Assembly (NCBI GenBank): GCA_947629705.1
Contig: CANREN010000004.1
Span: 1-64,000, forward strand
Reading direction: 5' to 3'
Length of the DNA stretch: 64,000 nucleotides
Source: an uncultured Alistipes sp.
Lineage (GTDB): Bacteria; Bacteroidota; Bacteroidia; Bacteroidales; Rikenellaceae
The notes under the pieces were generated by a model that was not told where the DNA came from, did no database searches, and worked only from the letters and a program-made list of their open reading frames with translations. The position numbers and the translations under genes are program-made. Of the stretch, positions 7,053-14,540 are shown in pieces (positions within the stretch are counted from its first letter, which is position 1; the number at the start of each line of letters is the position of its first letter).

Positions 7053-7973
7053 ATGGATTTACTTACCGTAAAAAACGTCAGTAAGCAATATGTAGGGCAC
7101 AAGGCGCTCGACGACGTATCGCTCGCCATTCCGCGCGGGTCGGTGTACGGATTGCTCGGCCCCAACGGCGCCGGAAAAACGACGCTGATCCGCATCATCA
7201 ACCGGATTACGGCCCCCGACTCCGGACAGGTCTTTTTTGGCGATCGCGAACTTTCGCCCGACGATGTCTATCGGATCGGCTACCTGCCCGAGGAGCGCGG
7301 CCTTTACAAGAAGATGAAGGTCGGCGAACAGGCCCTCTTCTTCGCCCGTTTGAAGGGCCTTTCGCGCCGCGAGGCCATCGCCCGGCTGAAAACTTGGTTC
7401 ATCAAGTTCGGCATCCAGGACTGGTGGAACAAGAAGGTCGAGGAGCTTTCGAAGGGCATGGCCCAGAAGGTGCAGTTCATCGTTACGGTGTTGCACAAAC
7501 CCGAATTGCTGATCTTCGACGAGCCGTTTTCCGGTTTCGATCCGATTAATGCCAATCTGCTGAAAGAGGAGATTTTGGCATTGCGCGACCAGGGGGCTAC
7601 GGTTGTCTTCTCGACGCACAACATGGCTTCGGTCGAGGAGATTTGCGACCATATCACGTTGATCGACAAGTCGCACAACATTCTCTCCGGCAATGTGGAC
7701 GAGATCCGGCGCCGCTACGGGGCCAACGTCTTCGAAGTGGCTTATCGGGGCGACGAGGAGGCCTTGCACAAGGCCGTCGGCGAGCGATGCGAATGGATCG
7801 ACGGTTCGCAGAGCGAATCGGTCTACCGCACCGTGAAGCTCCACGTGCGCAGTGATGCCGACGTGCGTGCCGTGATCGCTGCGGCGAACGAAGCGGTCGA
7901 GCTGCGTTCGTTCCACGAGATCATCCCTTCGATGAACGACATCTTTATCCGCGCCGTCAGCGGCACGCTCTGA
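7053..7973 (+). CDS. ABC-2 type exporter, ATP-binding subunit
   Basis: A 306-residue ATPase with Walker A GPNGAGKTT (near residue 36), signature LSKGMAQKVQF, Walker B LLIFDEPFSGFDP and the switch histidine in STHNM. The C-terminal 80 residues match the DUF4162-like tail found in NatA-type ATPases. The reading frame runs further upstream, but ATG 7053 gives the standard NatA-like start MDLLTVKNVSKQY and follows a promoter at 7011-7018. It pairs with the permease gene 53 bp downstream, making a NatAB-like efflux transporter; the cargo (ions, drugs or lipids) cannot be told. Confidence 0.92.
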   Translation: MDLLTVKNVSKQYVGHKALDDVSLAIPRGSVYGLLGPNGAGKTTLIRIINRITAPDSGQVFFGDRELSPDDVYRIGYLPEERGLYKKMKVGEQALFFARLKGLSRREAIARLKTWFIKFGIQDWWNKKVEELSKGMAQKVQFIVTVLHKPELLIFDEPFSGFDPINANLLKEEILALRDQGATVVFSTHNMASVEEICDHITLIDKSHNILSGNVDEIRRRYGANVFEVAYRGDEEALHKAVGERCEWIDGSQSESVYRTVKLHVRSDADVRAVIAAANEAVELRSFHEIIPSMNDIFIRAVSGTL

Positions 7974-8026
7974 CGATCCGTTGCGCCGTTGCCGCAGAAA
8001 CGAAAAACTGAAAAAAACGATTATCC

Positions 8027-9358
8027 ATGTCCAATACATTCATTATCATCCGGCGCGAGTTCAACGAACGCGTGCGTAAAAAGTCCTTCATCATCACCAC
8101 GTTGTTGATGCCCGTGTTGATGATCGCCCTCATGGCCGCTCCGGCGCTTATCATGGAGTATTCGGGCGGAGAGGAGAAACGAATCGCCGTCATCGACGAA
8201 AGCGGCCTCATCGCTTCGCAGCTTCAGAGCGACGACGAACTGATTTTCGAGCCGACCGACCTTTCGGTCGACGCGGCCCGCAAGGAGCTGACCGACCATT
8301 ATGCCGTGCTTTGCATCGGCAGCGGGGTGTTCGCCGATCCGTCGGATGTGAAGTTCTATGTCAATTCGTCGTCGTCGATCGCCGTCGAGGGGAACATTGC
8401 GAACCAGATCGGACATATCATCGAAACCGAGAAACTGAAACAGTACGATATCGACAATTTGCAGCAGATTCTCGACGAAGTGAAAACCTCGGTGTCGATG
8501 CAGACCTTCCGCAACGACAAGTCGCAGGAGGGGGATACGGAGGCCCATTCGTCGATTGCCGCTACGGCGCTCGGTTACGTGCTCGGCTTCATCCTCTACG
8601 CATTCCTGCTGATTTACGGGTCGATGGTGATGCAGTCGGTCATCGAGGAGAAAAATTCGCGCGTGTTGGAGGTGATGGTTTCGTCCGTGCGTCCGTTCCA
8701 GTTGATGATGGGCAAAATTCTCGGCATCGCTTCGGTGGCCGTCGTGCAGATCGTGATCTGGGGCGTGCTCATCGTCGGCGTCGGGGCAGCGGTGCTTCCC
8801 CGGTTGATGCCCGACTATCTGGCCGCCGGCGTCGAAGCGATGCAGGCGGGGGCTCCGCAGGCCGCCGAGATGGCCGCCGCATCCGATTTCGATCCCGAGA
8901 TGATGCAGGCCGTGGCTTCGATTACGGATGCGGGCTATGTAACGATGATTTTCGCATGCCTGTTGTTGTTCGTTCTGGGCGGGTATCTGCTCTACTCGGC
9001 CATGTTCGCCGCCGTGGGCTCTGCTGTGGACAGCATACAGGATGCCGCGCAGTTGCAGACGCCCATCATGGTGCCGATTATTCTCGCTTTGTTGATGATG
9101 CTGGCCGTCATCAAGGACCCCGATTCGCAGGTGGCGTTTTGGTTCTCGATGATTCCGCTCACTTCGCCCATCGTCATGATCGCGCGCATTCCGTACGACA
9201 TTCCGCTATGGGAGATCGCCTTGTCGCTGGTGCTGTTGTACGCATCGTTCATCGGAATGGTGTGGGTCGCCGCGAAGATTTACCGTGTGGGCATCTTCAT
9301 GTACGGCAAGAAACCCACCATCAAGGAGCTCTGGAAATGGGTGCGTTATCCGTTTTAG
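8027..9358 (+). CDS. ABC-2 type exporter, permease subunit
   Basis: A 443-residue inner-membrane protein of the NatB type. It has an N-terminal transmembrane helix (about residues 20-42), an extracytoplasmic domain of about 130 residues beginning EYSGGEEKRIAVIDESG, then a cluster of five or so helices with the family segments MQSVIEEKNSRVLEVMVSSVRPFQLMMGKILG and a C-terminal helix pair. It partners with the ATPase encoded just upstream. A terminator follows at 9407-9446. Confidence 0.9.
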   Translation: MSNTFIIIRREFNERVRKKSFIITTLLMPVLMIALMAAPALIMEYSGGEEKRIAVIDESGLIASQLQSDDELIFEPTDLSVDAARKELTDHYAVLCIGSGVFADPSDVKFYVNSSSSIAVEGNIANQIGHIIETEKLKQYDIDNLQQILDEVKTSVSMQTFRNDKSQEGDTEAHSSIAATALGYVLGFILYAFLLIYGSMVMQSVIEEKNSRVLEVMVSSVRPFQLMMGKILGIASVAVVQIVIWGVLIVGVGAAVLPRLMPDYLAAGVEAMQAGAPQAAEMAAASDFDPEMMQAVASITDAGYVTMIFACLLLFVLGGYLLYSAMFAAVGSAVDSIQDAAQLQTPIMVPIILALLMMLAVIKDPDSQVAFWFSMIPLTSPIVMIARIPYDIPLWEIALSLVLLYASFIGMVWVAAKIYRVGIFMYGKKPTIKELWKWVRYPF

Positions 9359-9406
9359 CCAAGCGGCAGCAGGCCGTTGGTGCGTGAGGCTTGCGCGCAT
9401 TCGGTT

Positions 9407-9446
9407 AAGGCGGCGAAGTGCTTTTTCGGGCGCTTCGCCGCCTTTT
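9407..9446 (+). terminator. Terminator after the ABC exporter operon
   Basis: Stem GGCGGCGAAG/CTTCGCCGCC around a 14-base loop, followed by TTTTT. It lies between convergent genes; the minus-strand aminotransferase ends 18 bases away. Confidence 0.8.
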
Positions 9447-9463
9447 TCATTGTTTCGGTCGGG

Positions 9464-10672
9464 TCAGATACGATCGAGACACGACCGAATCAGGCGGGCG
9501 CTGTCGCGTACTTCGCCGTCGGTGATGGTCAGCGGCGGCGAGATGCGGAAAGCCGTGTCGCAGTAGAGGAACCAGTCGCTCATGATGCCGGTCTCCTTGA
9601 ACAATTCCATGATGCGGTAAAGCTTGTCCGATTCGCCTAATTCGACCGCCAGCAGCAGGCCGCTGCGGCGGATCTCGCGGACGGCCGGATGGTCGTGCAG
9701 CAGCGCTTCGTAGAGGGCGCCCTTGCGTTCCGCTTGCTCGACGACACGATGATCCAGCAGATAGTTCAGCGCCGCCAATCCCGCCGCGCAGCAGACCGGA
9801 TGGCCGCCGAATGTCGTGATATGGCCCAGCGTCGGATTCGTTTGCAGCGTGTCCATGATTTCGTGCCGCGCGATGAAAGCACCTAATGGCATACCGCCTC
9901 CGAGCGCCTTCGCCAAGCAGACGATGTCGGGCGTTACGCCGTACTTCTGCATCGCGAAGAGTTCGCCCGTGCGGCCGAAGCCGGTTTGTATCTCGTCGAA
10001 TAGCAGCAGGGCGCCCGTTTCGTCGCAGCGTTTGCGCAGGGCTTGCAGATAACCCGCTGCCGGTATGCGCACCCCCGCTTCGCCCTGCACCGGTTCGATC
10101 ACCACGCAGGCGGTGCGGTTCGTAATCCGTTCCAACTGGGCGAAATCGTTGAATTCGATCGCCTCGAAGCCGGGCAGCAGCGGTCGGAAGGCATTTTTCC
10201 ACGCTTCGCCTTCGGGCGCTCCCATCAACGCCATCGCAGCGTGCGTCGAACCGTGGTAGGCGCGGCGCATGGAGACGATGCCCGTGCGGCGGGTGTATCG
10301 TTTGGCCAATTTGAGGGCCCCTTCGATCGCCTCGGCGCCCGAATTGACGAAATAGACGCTCGCTAAACCGTCCGGCAGCAGCTCGGCCAATCGGGCGGCG
10401 TAACCGACCTGCGGCTTTTCGACCAATTCGCCGTAGACCATCACGTGCATGTAACGGGCGGCCTGTTCCTGCACGGCCTTTACGACCTCGGGATTGGCAT
10501 GGCCGACGTTGCTGACCGAGACACCGGCCACCAAATCGTAATAGCGTTTGCCCTCGGGCGTGTAGAAGAACGACCCCTCGGCCCGTTCCACCTCGACCAA
10601 CAGCGGCGAAGGCGAAGTCTGGGCCACATGCTTCAAAAACTGTCTTCTTAAATTGGTTTTATTCGCTGTCAT
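9464..10672 (-). CDS. Class III PLP-dependent aminotransferase
   Basis: A 402-residue fold-type I PLP enzyme of the acetylornithine/ornithine/4-aminobutyrate aminotransferase group. Visible motifs are NSGAEAIEGALKLAKRYT (cofactor phosphate site), RAYHGSTHAAMAL, LLLFDEIQTGFGRTG (the PLP-ring aspartate) and CLAKALGGGMPLGAF (Schiff-base lysine, near residue 254). The substrate is not certain; ArgD-like transamination is possible, but no arginine biosynthesis genes are nearby. It is the last gene of a minus-strand run starting at the nucleoside kinase. A 28-codon frame upstream ends in an ATGA overlap with its start. Confidence 0.88.
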   Translation of the reverse strand: MTANKTNLRRQFLKHVAQTSPSPLLVEVERAEGSFFYTPEGKRYYDLVAGVSVSNVGHANPEVVKAVQEQAARYMHVMVYGELVEKPQVGYAARLAELLPDGLASVYFVNSGAEAIEGALKLAKRYTRRTGIVSMRRAYHGSTHAAMALMGAPEGEAWKNAFRPLLPGFEAIEFNDFAQLERITNRTACVVIEPVQGEAGVRIPAAGYLQALRKRCDETGALLLFDEIQTGFGRTGELFAMQKYGVTPDIVCLAKALGGGMPLGAFIARHEIMDTLQTNPTLGHITTFGGHPVCCAAGLAALNYLLDHRVVEQAERKGALYEALLHDHPAVREIRRSGLLLAVELGESDKLYRIMELFKETGIMSDWFLYCDTAFRISPPLTITDGEVRDSARLIRSCLDRI

Positions 10673-10755
10673 ACTCCCTGTCTATCCCTGTTAACAATAA
10701 AATCCGGGCGGAATCCGGCCGCACGGCACAGCGTTGCGTACCGCTCGGGGGTCAT
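10669..10755 (-). CDS. Possible 28-residue leader ORF
   Basis: Reads MTPERYATLCRAAGFRPDFI followed by eight more residues, and its TGA stop overlaps the aminotransferase ATG as ATGA, a typical coupling arrangement. The same frame stays open upstream toward the end of rsgA. I recognise no family. It may be a translational-coupling peptide, the tail of a decayed gene, or chance. Confidence 0.3.
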   Translation of the reverse strand: MTPERYATLCRAAGFRPDFIVNRDRQGV

Positions 10756-10802
10756 GGAACCCGGCCAGCCGGTCGATGCGCTCCCGATACCATGCAAGGG
10801 GC

Positions 10803-11726
10803 TTATTTCCGGTATTTTTCATCTTCGTCGAGCATTTTCAGATAGCTTTCGTAGCGGGCCGCCGCGATCGTGCCGCTGCGCACGGCTTCGACGACAGCAC
10901 AGCCGGGTTCGTGGGTGTGCGTGCAGTTGTAGAAGCGGCACTCCGGAGCGACCCGCATCATCTCCGGAAAATAGTGCCACAGCTCGGCCTCGTCGATATC
11001 GATCAGTCCGAATCCCTTGATGCCCGGCGTGTCGATGACCGCGCCGCCGCCCGCAAGCGGATAGATGGTCGAAAAGGTCGTCGTGTGGCGCCCCTTGTGA
11101 TGGCTTTGCGAGATTTCGCCCGTGCGGATGTCCAAATGCGGGTCGATGGTTCCGATAAGGGTCGATTTGCCCACGCCCGAGTTGCCCGACAGCAGGATCG
11201 TCCCCTCAGCGAGCAGTTTCCGAATCGGTTCGATGCCGTCGCCCGTCTTGGCCGAGACCTCCAGCACTTCGTATCCGATCGCCCGGTAAATGGCGGAGAA
11301 GGCCGCTACGGCCGCGTCGTCCTGCAAGTCGCGCTTCGAAAGGACGATGACGACCGGTATTTTGTAGGCTTCGCAGGTAACCAGGAAGCGGTCGACGAAC
11401 TCGGCAGGGGTCGTCGGGGCCTGCAGCGTTACCAACAGCAGCGCCCGATCGACGTTCGCCGCAATGATATGGGACTCTTTCGAGAGGTTCGACGCCCGGC
11501 GGATGACGTAGTTCGTCCGCGGCGCAATGTCGACGATCGTCCAGCCGCCCGCCTCGTCGGCCTCGCAGACGACCCGATCGCCCACGACGACCGGATTGGT
11601 CGACCGCGCGCCGCGCAGCCGCAGCCGTCCGCGCATGCGGCAGCGCATCACGGTGTCGCCGTGCCGTACTTCGTACCAACTGCCGGTCGCCTGTACGACC
11701 ATTCCGGTGCAGGTCGGCGCTGCCAT
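10803..11726 (-). CDS. rsgA: Ribosome small subunit-dependent GTPase RsgA
   Basis: GTPase that acts late in 30S subunit assembly. The 307-residue protein has an N-terminal OB fold, then a circularly permuted GTPase domain: G4-like VLSKRDLQD before G1 GNSGVGKSTLI (near residue 180), G3 DTPGIKG, and a C-terminal zinc-binding region with CRFYNCTHTHEPGC. The ATG at 11726 lies 5 bases after the mraY stop and gives the usual N-terminus; a longer frame exists but would overlap mraY. Part of the gcvP-murE-mraY-rsgA transcript. Confidence 0.95.
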   Translation of the reverse strand: MAAPTCTGMVVQATGSWYEVRHGDTVMRCRMRGRLRLRGARSTNPVVVGDRVVCEADEAGGWTIVDIAPRTNYVIRRASNLSKESHIIAANVDRALLLVTLQAPTTPAEFVDRFLVTCEAYKIPVVIVLSKRDLQDDAAVAAFSAIYRAIGYEVLEVSAKTGDGIEPIRKLLAEGTILLSGNSGVGKSTLIGTIDPHLDIRTGEISQSHHKGRHTTTFSTIYPLAGGGAVIDTPGIKGFGLIDIDEAELWHYFPEMMRVAPECRFYNCTHTHEPGCAVVEAVRSGTIAAARYESYLKMLDEDEKYRK

Positions 11727-11731
11727 GGCCG

Positions 11732-12976
11732 TCAACGGATTTTGAGCGTTACGAGCGTGATCGACGCCAGCAGCAGCGAGATGATCCAGAATCGGGTTAC
11801 GATCTTTGTCTCGAACATGCCCTTTTTCTGGTAGTGGTGATGGACGGGGGCCATCAGCAGCAGGCGGCGTCCTTCGCCGTACTTGCGGCGCGTGAGCTTG
11901 AACCATCCGACTTGCAGCATGACCGAGAGGCTTTCGAGCAGGAAGATGCCGCACAGCAGGGGCAGCAGCAGCTCTTTGCGAATGCAGAGCGCGAAGACCG
12001 CGATGATGCCGCCGATGGCTAACGATCCCGTATCGCCCATGAAGATTTGGGCCGGAAACGAATTGTACCATAGGAAGCCGACCAATGCGCCTGCCATCGC
12101 GGCAGCGAATACGACCAATTCGCCCGCATCGGGGATGTACATGATGTTGAGGTAGTCGGCGTAGACAATGTGCCCCGACAGATAGGCCAGCACGCCCAAC
12201 ACCGCGACGATCGGCACCGAGACGCCCGTTACCAATCCGTCGAGCCCGTCGGTGAGGTTGGCGCCGTTCGAGACGGCCGTAACGACGAAGATCGCCACGA
12301 CGACATACAGCAGCCACGTGGCGATGCGGTGGTTATGCGTAAGCCACCCGTAGTCGAATTCATTGTTCTTGATGAACGGGATGGTCGTCTGGGTGGTTTT
12401 GGTGCTCTCCGAGTTGAGCACGACGCGCTGCCGGATGCTTTCGACAGGGGTTCCGTCGGTATCGACGAAGATCGTCTGTACGGGCTGCGTGATCTTTTCG
12501 CGGATGACGATATCGGGCGAGAGCCACATGGTCGTGCCGACGATGATGCCCAATCCGACCTGACCCACGATCTTGAACCGGCCGTTGAGCCCCTCCTTGC
12601 AGTGGCGGAAGACCTTGATATAATCGTCCAACCCGCCGATGACCCCCAACCAGACGGTCGACACGAGCAGCAGCTGCACATAGATATTATCCAATTTGCC
12701 GAGGAGCAGCATCGGCACCAGGATGGCCAACAGGATGATGATGCCGCCCATCGTGGGGGTGCCGCGTTTCTGGAGCTGGCCTTCGAGACCGAGGTCGCGG
12801 ATTTCCTCGCCGATCTGCTTGCGCCGCAGGAAGTCGATCACCGACCGTCCGAAGACGATGACGATCAACAGCGACAGAATGACGGCCAGCACCGACCGGA
12901 ACGAAATATACTGGAACATTCCCGACCCGGGAACGTTATAGGCTTCATCCAAATATTTGAACAGGTGATAAAACAT
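11732..12976 (-). CDS. mraY: Phospho-N-acetylmuramoyl-pentapeptide transferase MraY
   Basis: Integral membrane enzyme that transfers phospho-MurNAc-pentapeptide to undecaprenyl phosphate to make lipid I. The 414-residue protein shows about ten transmembrane segments and the hallmark motifs [19 protein letters not shown], the NLTDGLDGL segment with catalytic aspartates, [12 protein letters not shown] and the C-terminal PVHHHYQ motif. It includes an extra periplasmic loop of about 60 residues (near 155-215), as in other Bacteroidota MraY proteins. Lies 37 bp downstream of murE and 5 bp upstream of rsgA. Confidence 0.97.
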   Translation of the reverse strand: MFYHLFKYLDEAYNVPGSGMFQYISFRSVLAVILSLLIVIVFGRSVIDFLRRKQIGEEIRDLGLEGQLQKRGTPTMGGIIILLAILVPMLLLGKLDNIYVQLLLVSTVWLGVIGGLDDYIKVFRHCKEGLNGRFKIVGQVGLGIIVGTTMWLSPDIVIREKITQPVQTIFVDTDGTPVESIRQRVVLNSESTKTTQTTIPFIKNNEFDYGWLTHNHRIATWLLYVVVAIFVVTAVSNGANLTDGLDGLVTGVSVPIVAVLGVLAYLSGHIVYADYLNIMYIPDAGELVVFAAAMAGALVGFLWYNSFPAQIFMGDTGSLAIGGIIAVFALCIRKELLLPLLCGIFLLESLSVMLQVGWFKLTRRKYGEGRRLLLMAPVHHHYQKKGMFETKIVTRFWIISLLLASITLVTLKIR

Positions 12977-13013
12977 TTTTTATTGGCGCGATTGAGCGTG
13001 TTTTGTTTGCTTT

Positions 13014-14534
13014 TCAATGGTTGCGGCCGCTGCCCGCATTTTCATCCGTGAATCCGTCGCTCGTACATGCTTGCCGGTTTCCCGATCGCTCGAATGCAAG
13101 GCGAACCTCTTCACGGTCGTCGAAGTGCCGTTTTTCATCGCCGATGATCTGATAGGTCTCGTGCCCCTTGCCGGCAATCAACAGCAGATCGCCCGCTTGG
13201 GCGAGCATCGCTGCCGTGCGGATGGCCTCGCGCCGGTCGGCGATGCGCAGATAGCGCGCCCCCTCCGGAACGCCTGCCGCCATGTCGTCCAAAATGGCTT
13301 CGGGCTGTTCGTGCCGCGGATTGTCCGAGGTGAAAATCGCCGTATCGGCATATTTCACGGCGATTTGCGCCATTTCGGGCCGTTTTGTCCGGTCGCGGTT
13401 CCCGCCGCAGCCGCAGACGACCAGCAACCGTTGCCGGGGCGTGCGGATCTCGTCGATGGTACGGAGAACGTTTTCCAGCGCATCGGGCGTATGGGCGTAG
13501 TCGACGACGGCGGTCGTACCGTTCGCGGCCCGCACGACTTCGAACCGTCCGTCGACCGGATGCAGCGTACTCAAGATGCGCAGCACCTCCTCGGAGGGGA
13601 AGCCCAACTCCACGGCGGCGGCGTATACGGCCAGCAGGTTGTAGGCATTGAACCGTCCGAGCAGGCCGACCCACACTTCGCGGCCGTCGATGCGAAGCGA
13701 CATGCCGTCGAGGTGCATTTCGACGATTTTGCAGTGGTAGTCGGCCTTCGTCCGCAGCGAATAGCTTTTCACCGCCGCCGCCGTGTTCTGCACCATGACC
13801 CGGCCGTTGCGGTCGTCGTCGTTGACGAGTGCGAAGGCTTTCGCCGGCAGGTCGTCGAAAAAGAGTTTCTTGGCCCGAATATACTCCGCAAAGGTCTTGT
13901 GATAGTCTAAATGATCATGCGTGAGATTGGTAAAAATGCCGCCTGCGAAGTGCAGCCCGTGCGTGCGCCGCTGCACGATGGCGTGCGACGAACACTCCAT
14001 GAAGCAGTATTCGCACCCTGCATCGACCATCTCGCGCATCATCGCATTGAGGCGGATGGGGTCGGGCGTCGTGTGGGTCGCTTCGACCGTGCGGTCGTCG
14101 ATCTTGTAGACAACGGTCGAGATCAACCCCGCTTTATGACCCGCCGCCCGCACCAAGTCGTAGAGCAACGTCGCGGTGGTGGTCTTGCCGTTGGTGCCGG
14201 TTACGCCCACTAACCGCAGCGAGCGGCTCGGTTCGTCGTAGAAGGCGGCCGCCAGGTCGGCCATCGCCGCATGGGTGTCGGCCACGACGACGCAGGCGAC
14301 CCCGTCGACCGGTTCTGCGGGCAGCTCTTCGCAGACCACGACGGAGGCTCCCGCCGCAACCGCTGCGGGGATGAATGCGTGGCCGTCGCACTGCGTGCCC
14401 CGCACGGCGAAGAAACAGTCGCCCGCATGGACCTCGCGCGAATCATAGGTCAATCCCTTGACGACCGCGGCGGCATCGCCGTGCAGCGAGGCGGCAGGAA
14501 CGGCATGCAGCAAATCGGATAGCGTATGCGTCAT
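13014..14534 (-). CDS. murE: UDP-MurNAc-tripeptide synthetase MurE
   Basis: Cytoplasmic Mur ligase adding the third amino acid, normally meso-diaminopimelate in this phylum, to UDP-MurNAc-Ala-Glu. The 506-residue protein has the ATP-binding GVTGTNGKTTTATL loop (near residue 110), the THTTPDP segment, DYAHTPDALENVL and the C-terminal TSDNPRHEQPEAILDDM. The last includes the DNPR motif associated with selection of diaminopimelate. Gene order gcvP-murE-mraY-rsgA is unusual; murE and mraY are normally in the dcw cluster. Confidence 0.96.
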   Translation of the reverse strand: MTHTLSDLLHAVPAASLHGDAAAVVKGLTYDSREVHAGDCFFAVRGTQCDGHAFIPAAVAAGASVVVCEELPAEPVDGVACVVVADTHAAMADLAAAFYDEPSRSLRLVGVTGTNGKTTTATLLYDLVRAAGHKAGLISTVVYKIDDRTVEATHTTPDPIRLNAMMREMVDAGCEYCFMECSSHAIVQRRTHGLHFAGGIFTNLTHDHLDYHKTFAEYIRAKKLFFDDLPAKAFALVNDDDRNGRVMVQNTAAAVKSYSLRTKADYHCKIVEMHLDGMSLRIDGREVWVGLLGRFNAYNLLAVYAAAVELGFPSEEVLRILSTLHPVDGRFEVVRAANGTTAVVDYAHTPDALENVLRTIDEIRTPRQRLLVVCGCGGNRDRTKRPEMAQIAVKYADTAIFTSDNPRHEQPEAILDDMAAGVPEGARYLRIADRREAIRTAAMLAQAGDLLLIAGKGHETYQIIGDEKRHFDDREEVRLAFERSGNRQACTSDGFTDENAGSGRNH

Positions 14535-14540
14535 GGCTGC

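Noticed and set aside
13170..13175. Possible avoidance of GCCGGC because of the restriction system
   Set aside because: GCCGGC sites are readily found (for example here and in the exbB gene), so no avoidance can be claimed by eye; a count against expectation is needed.
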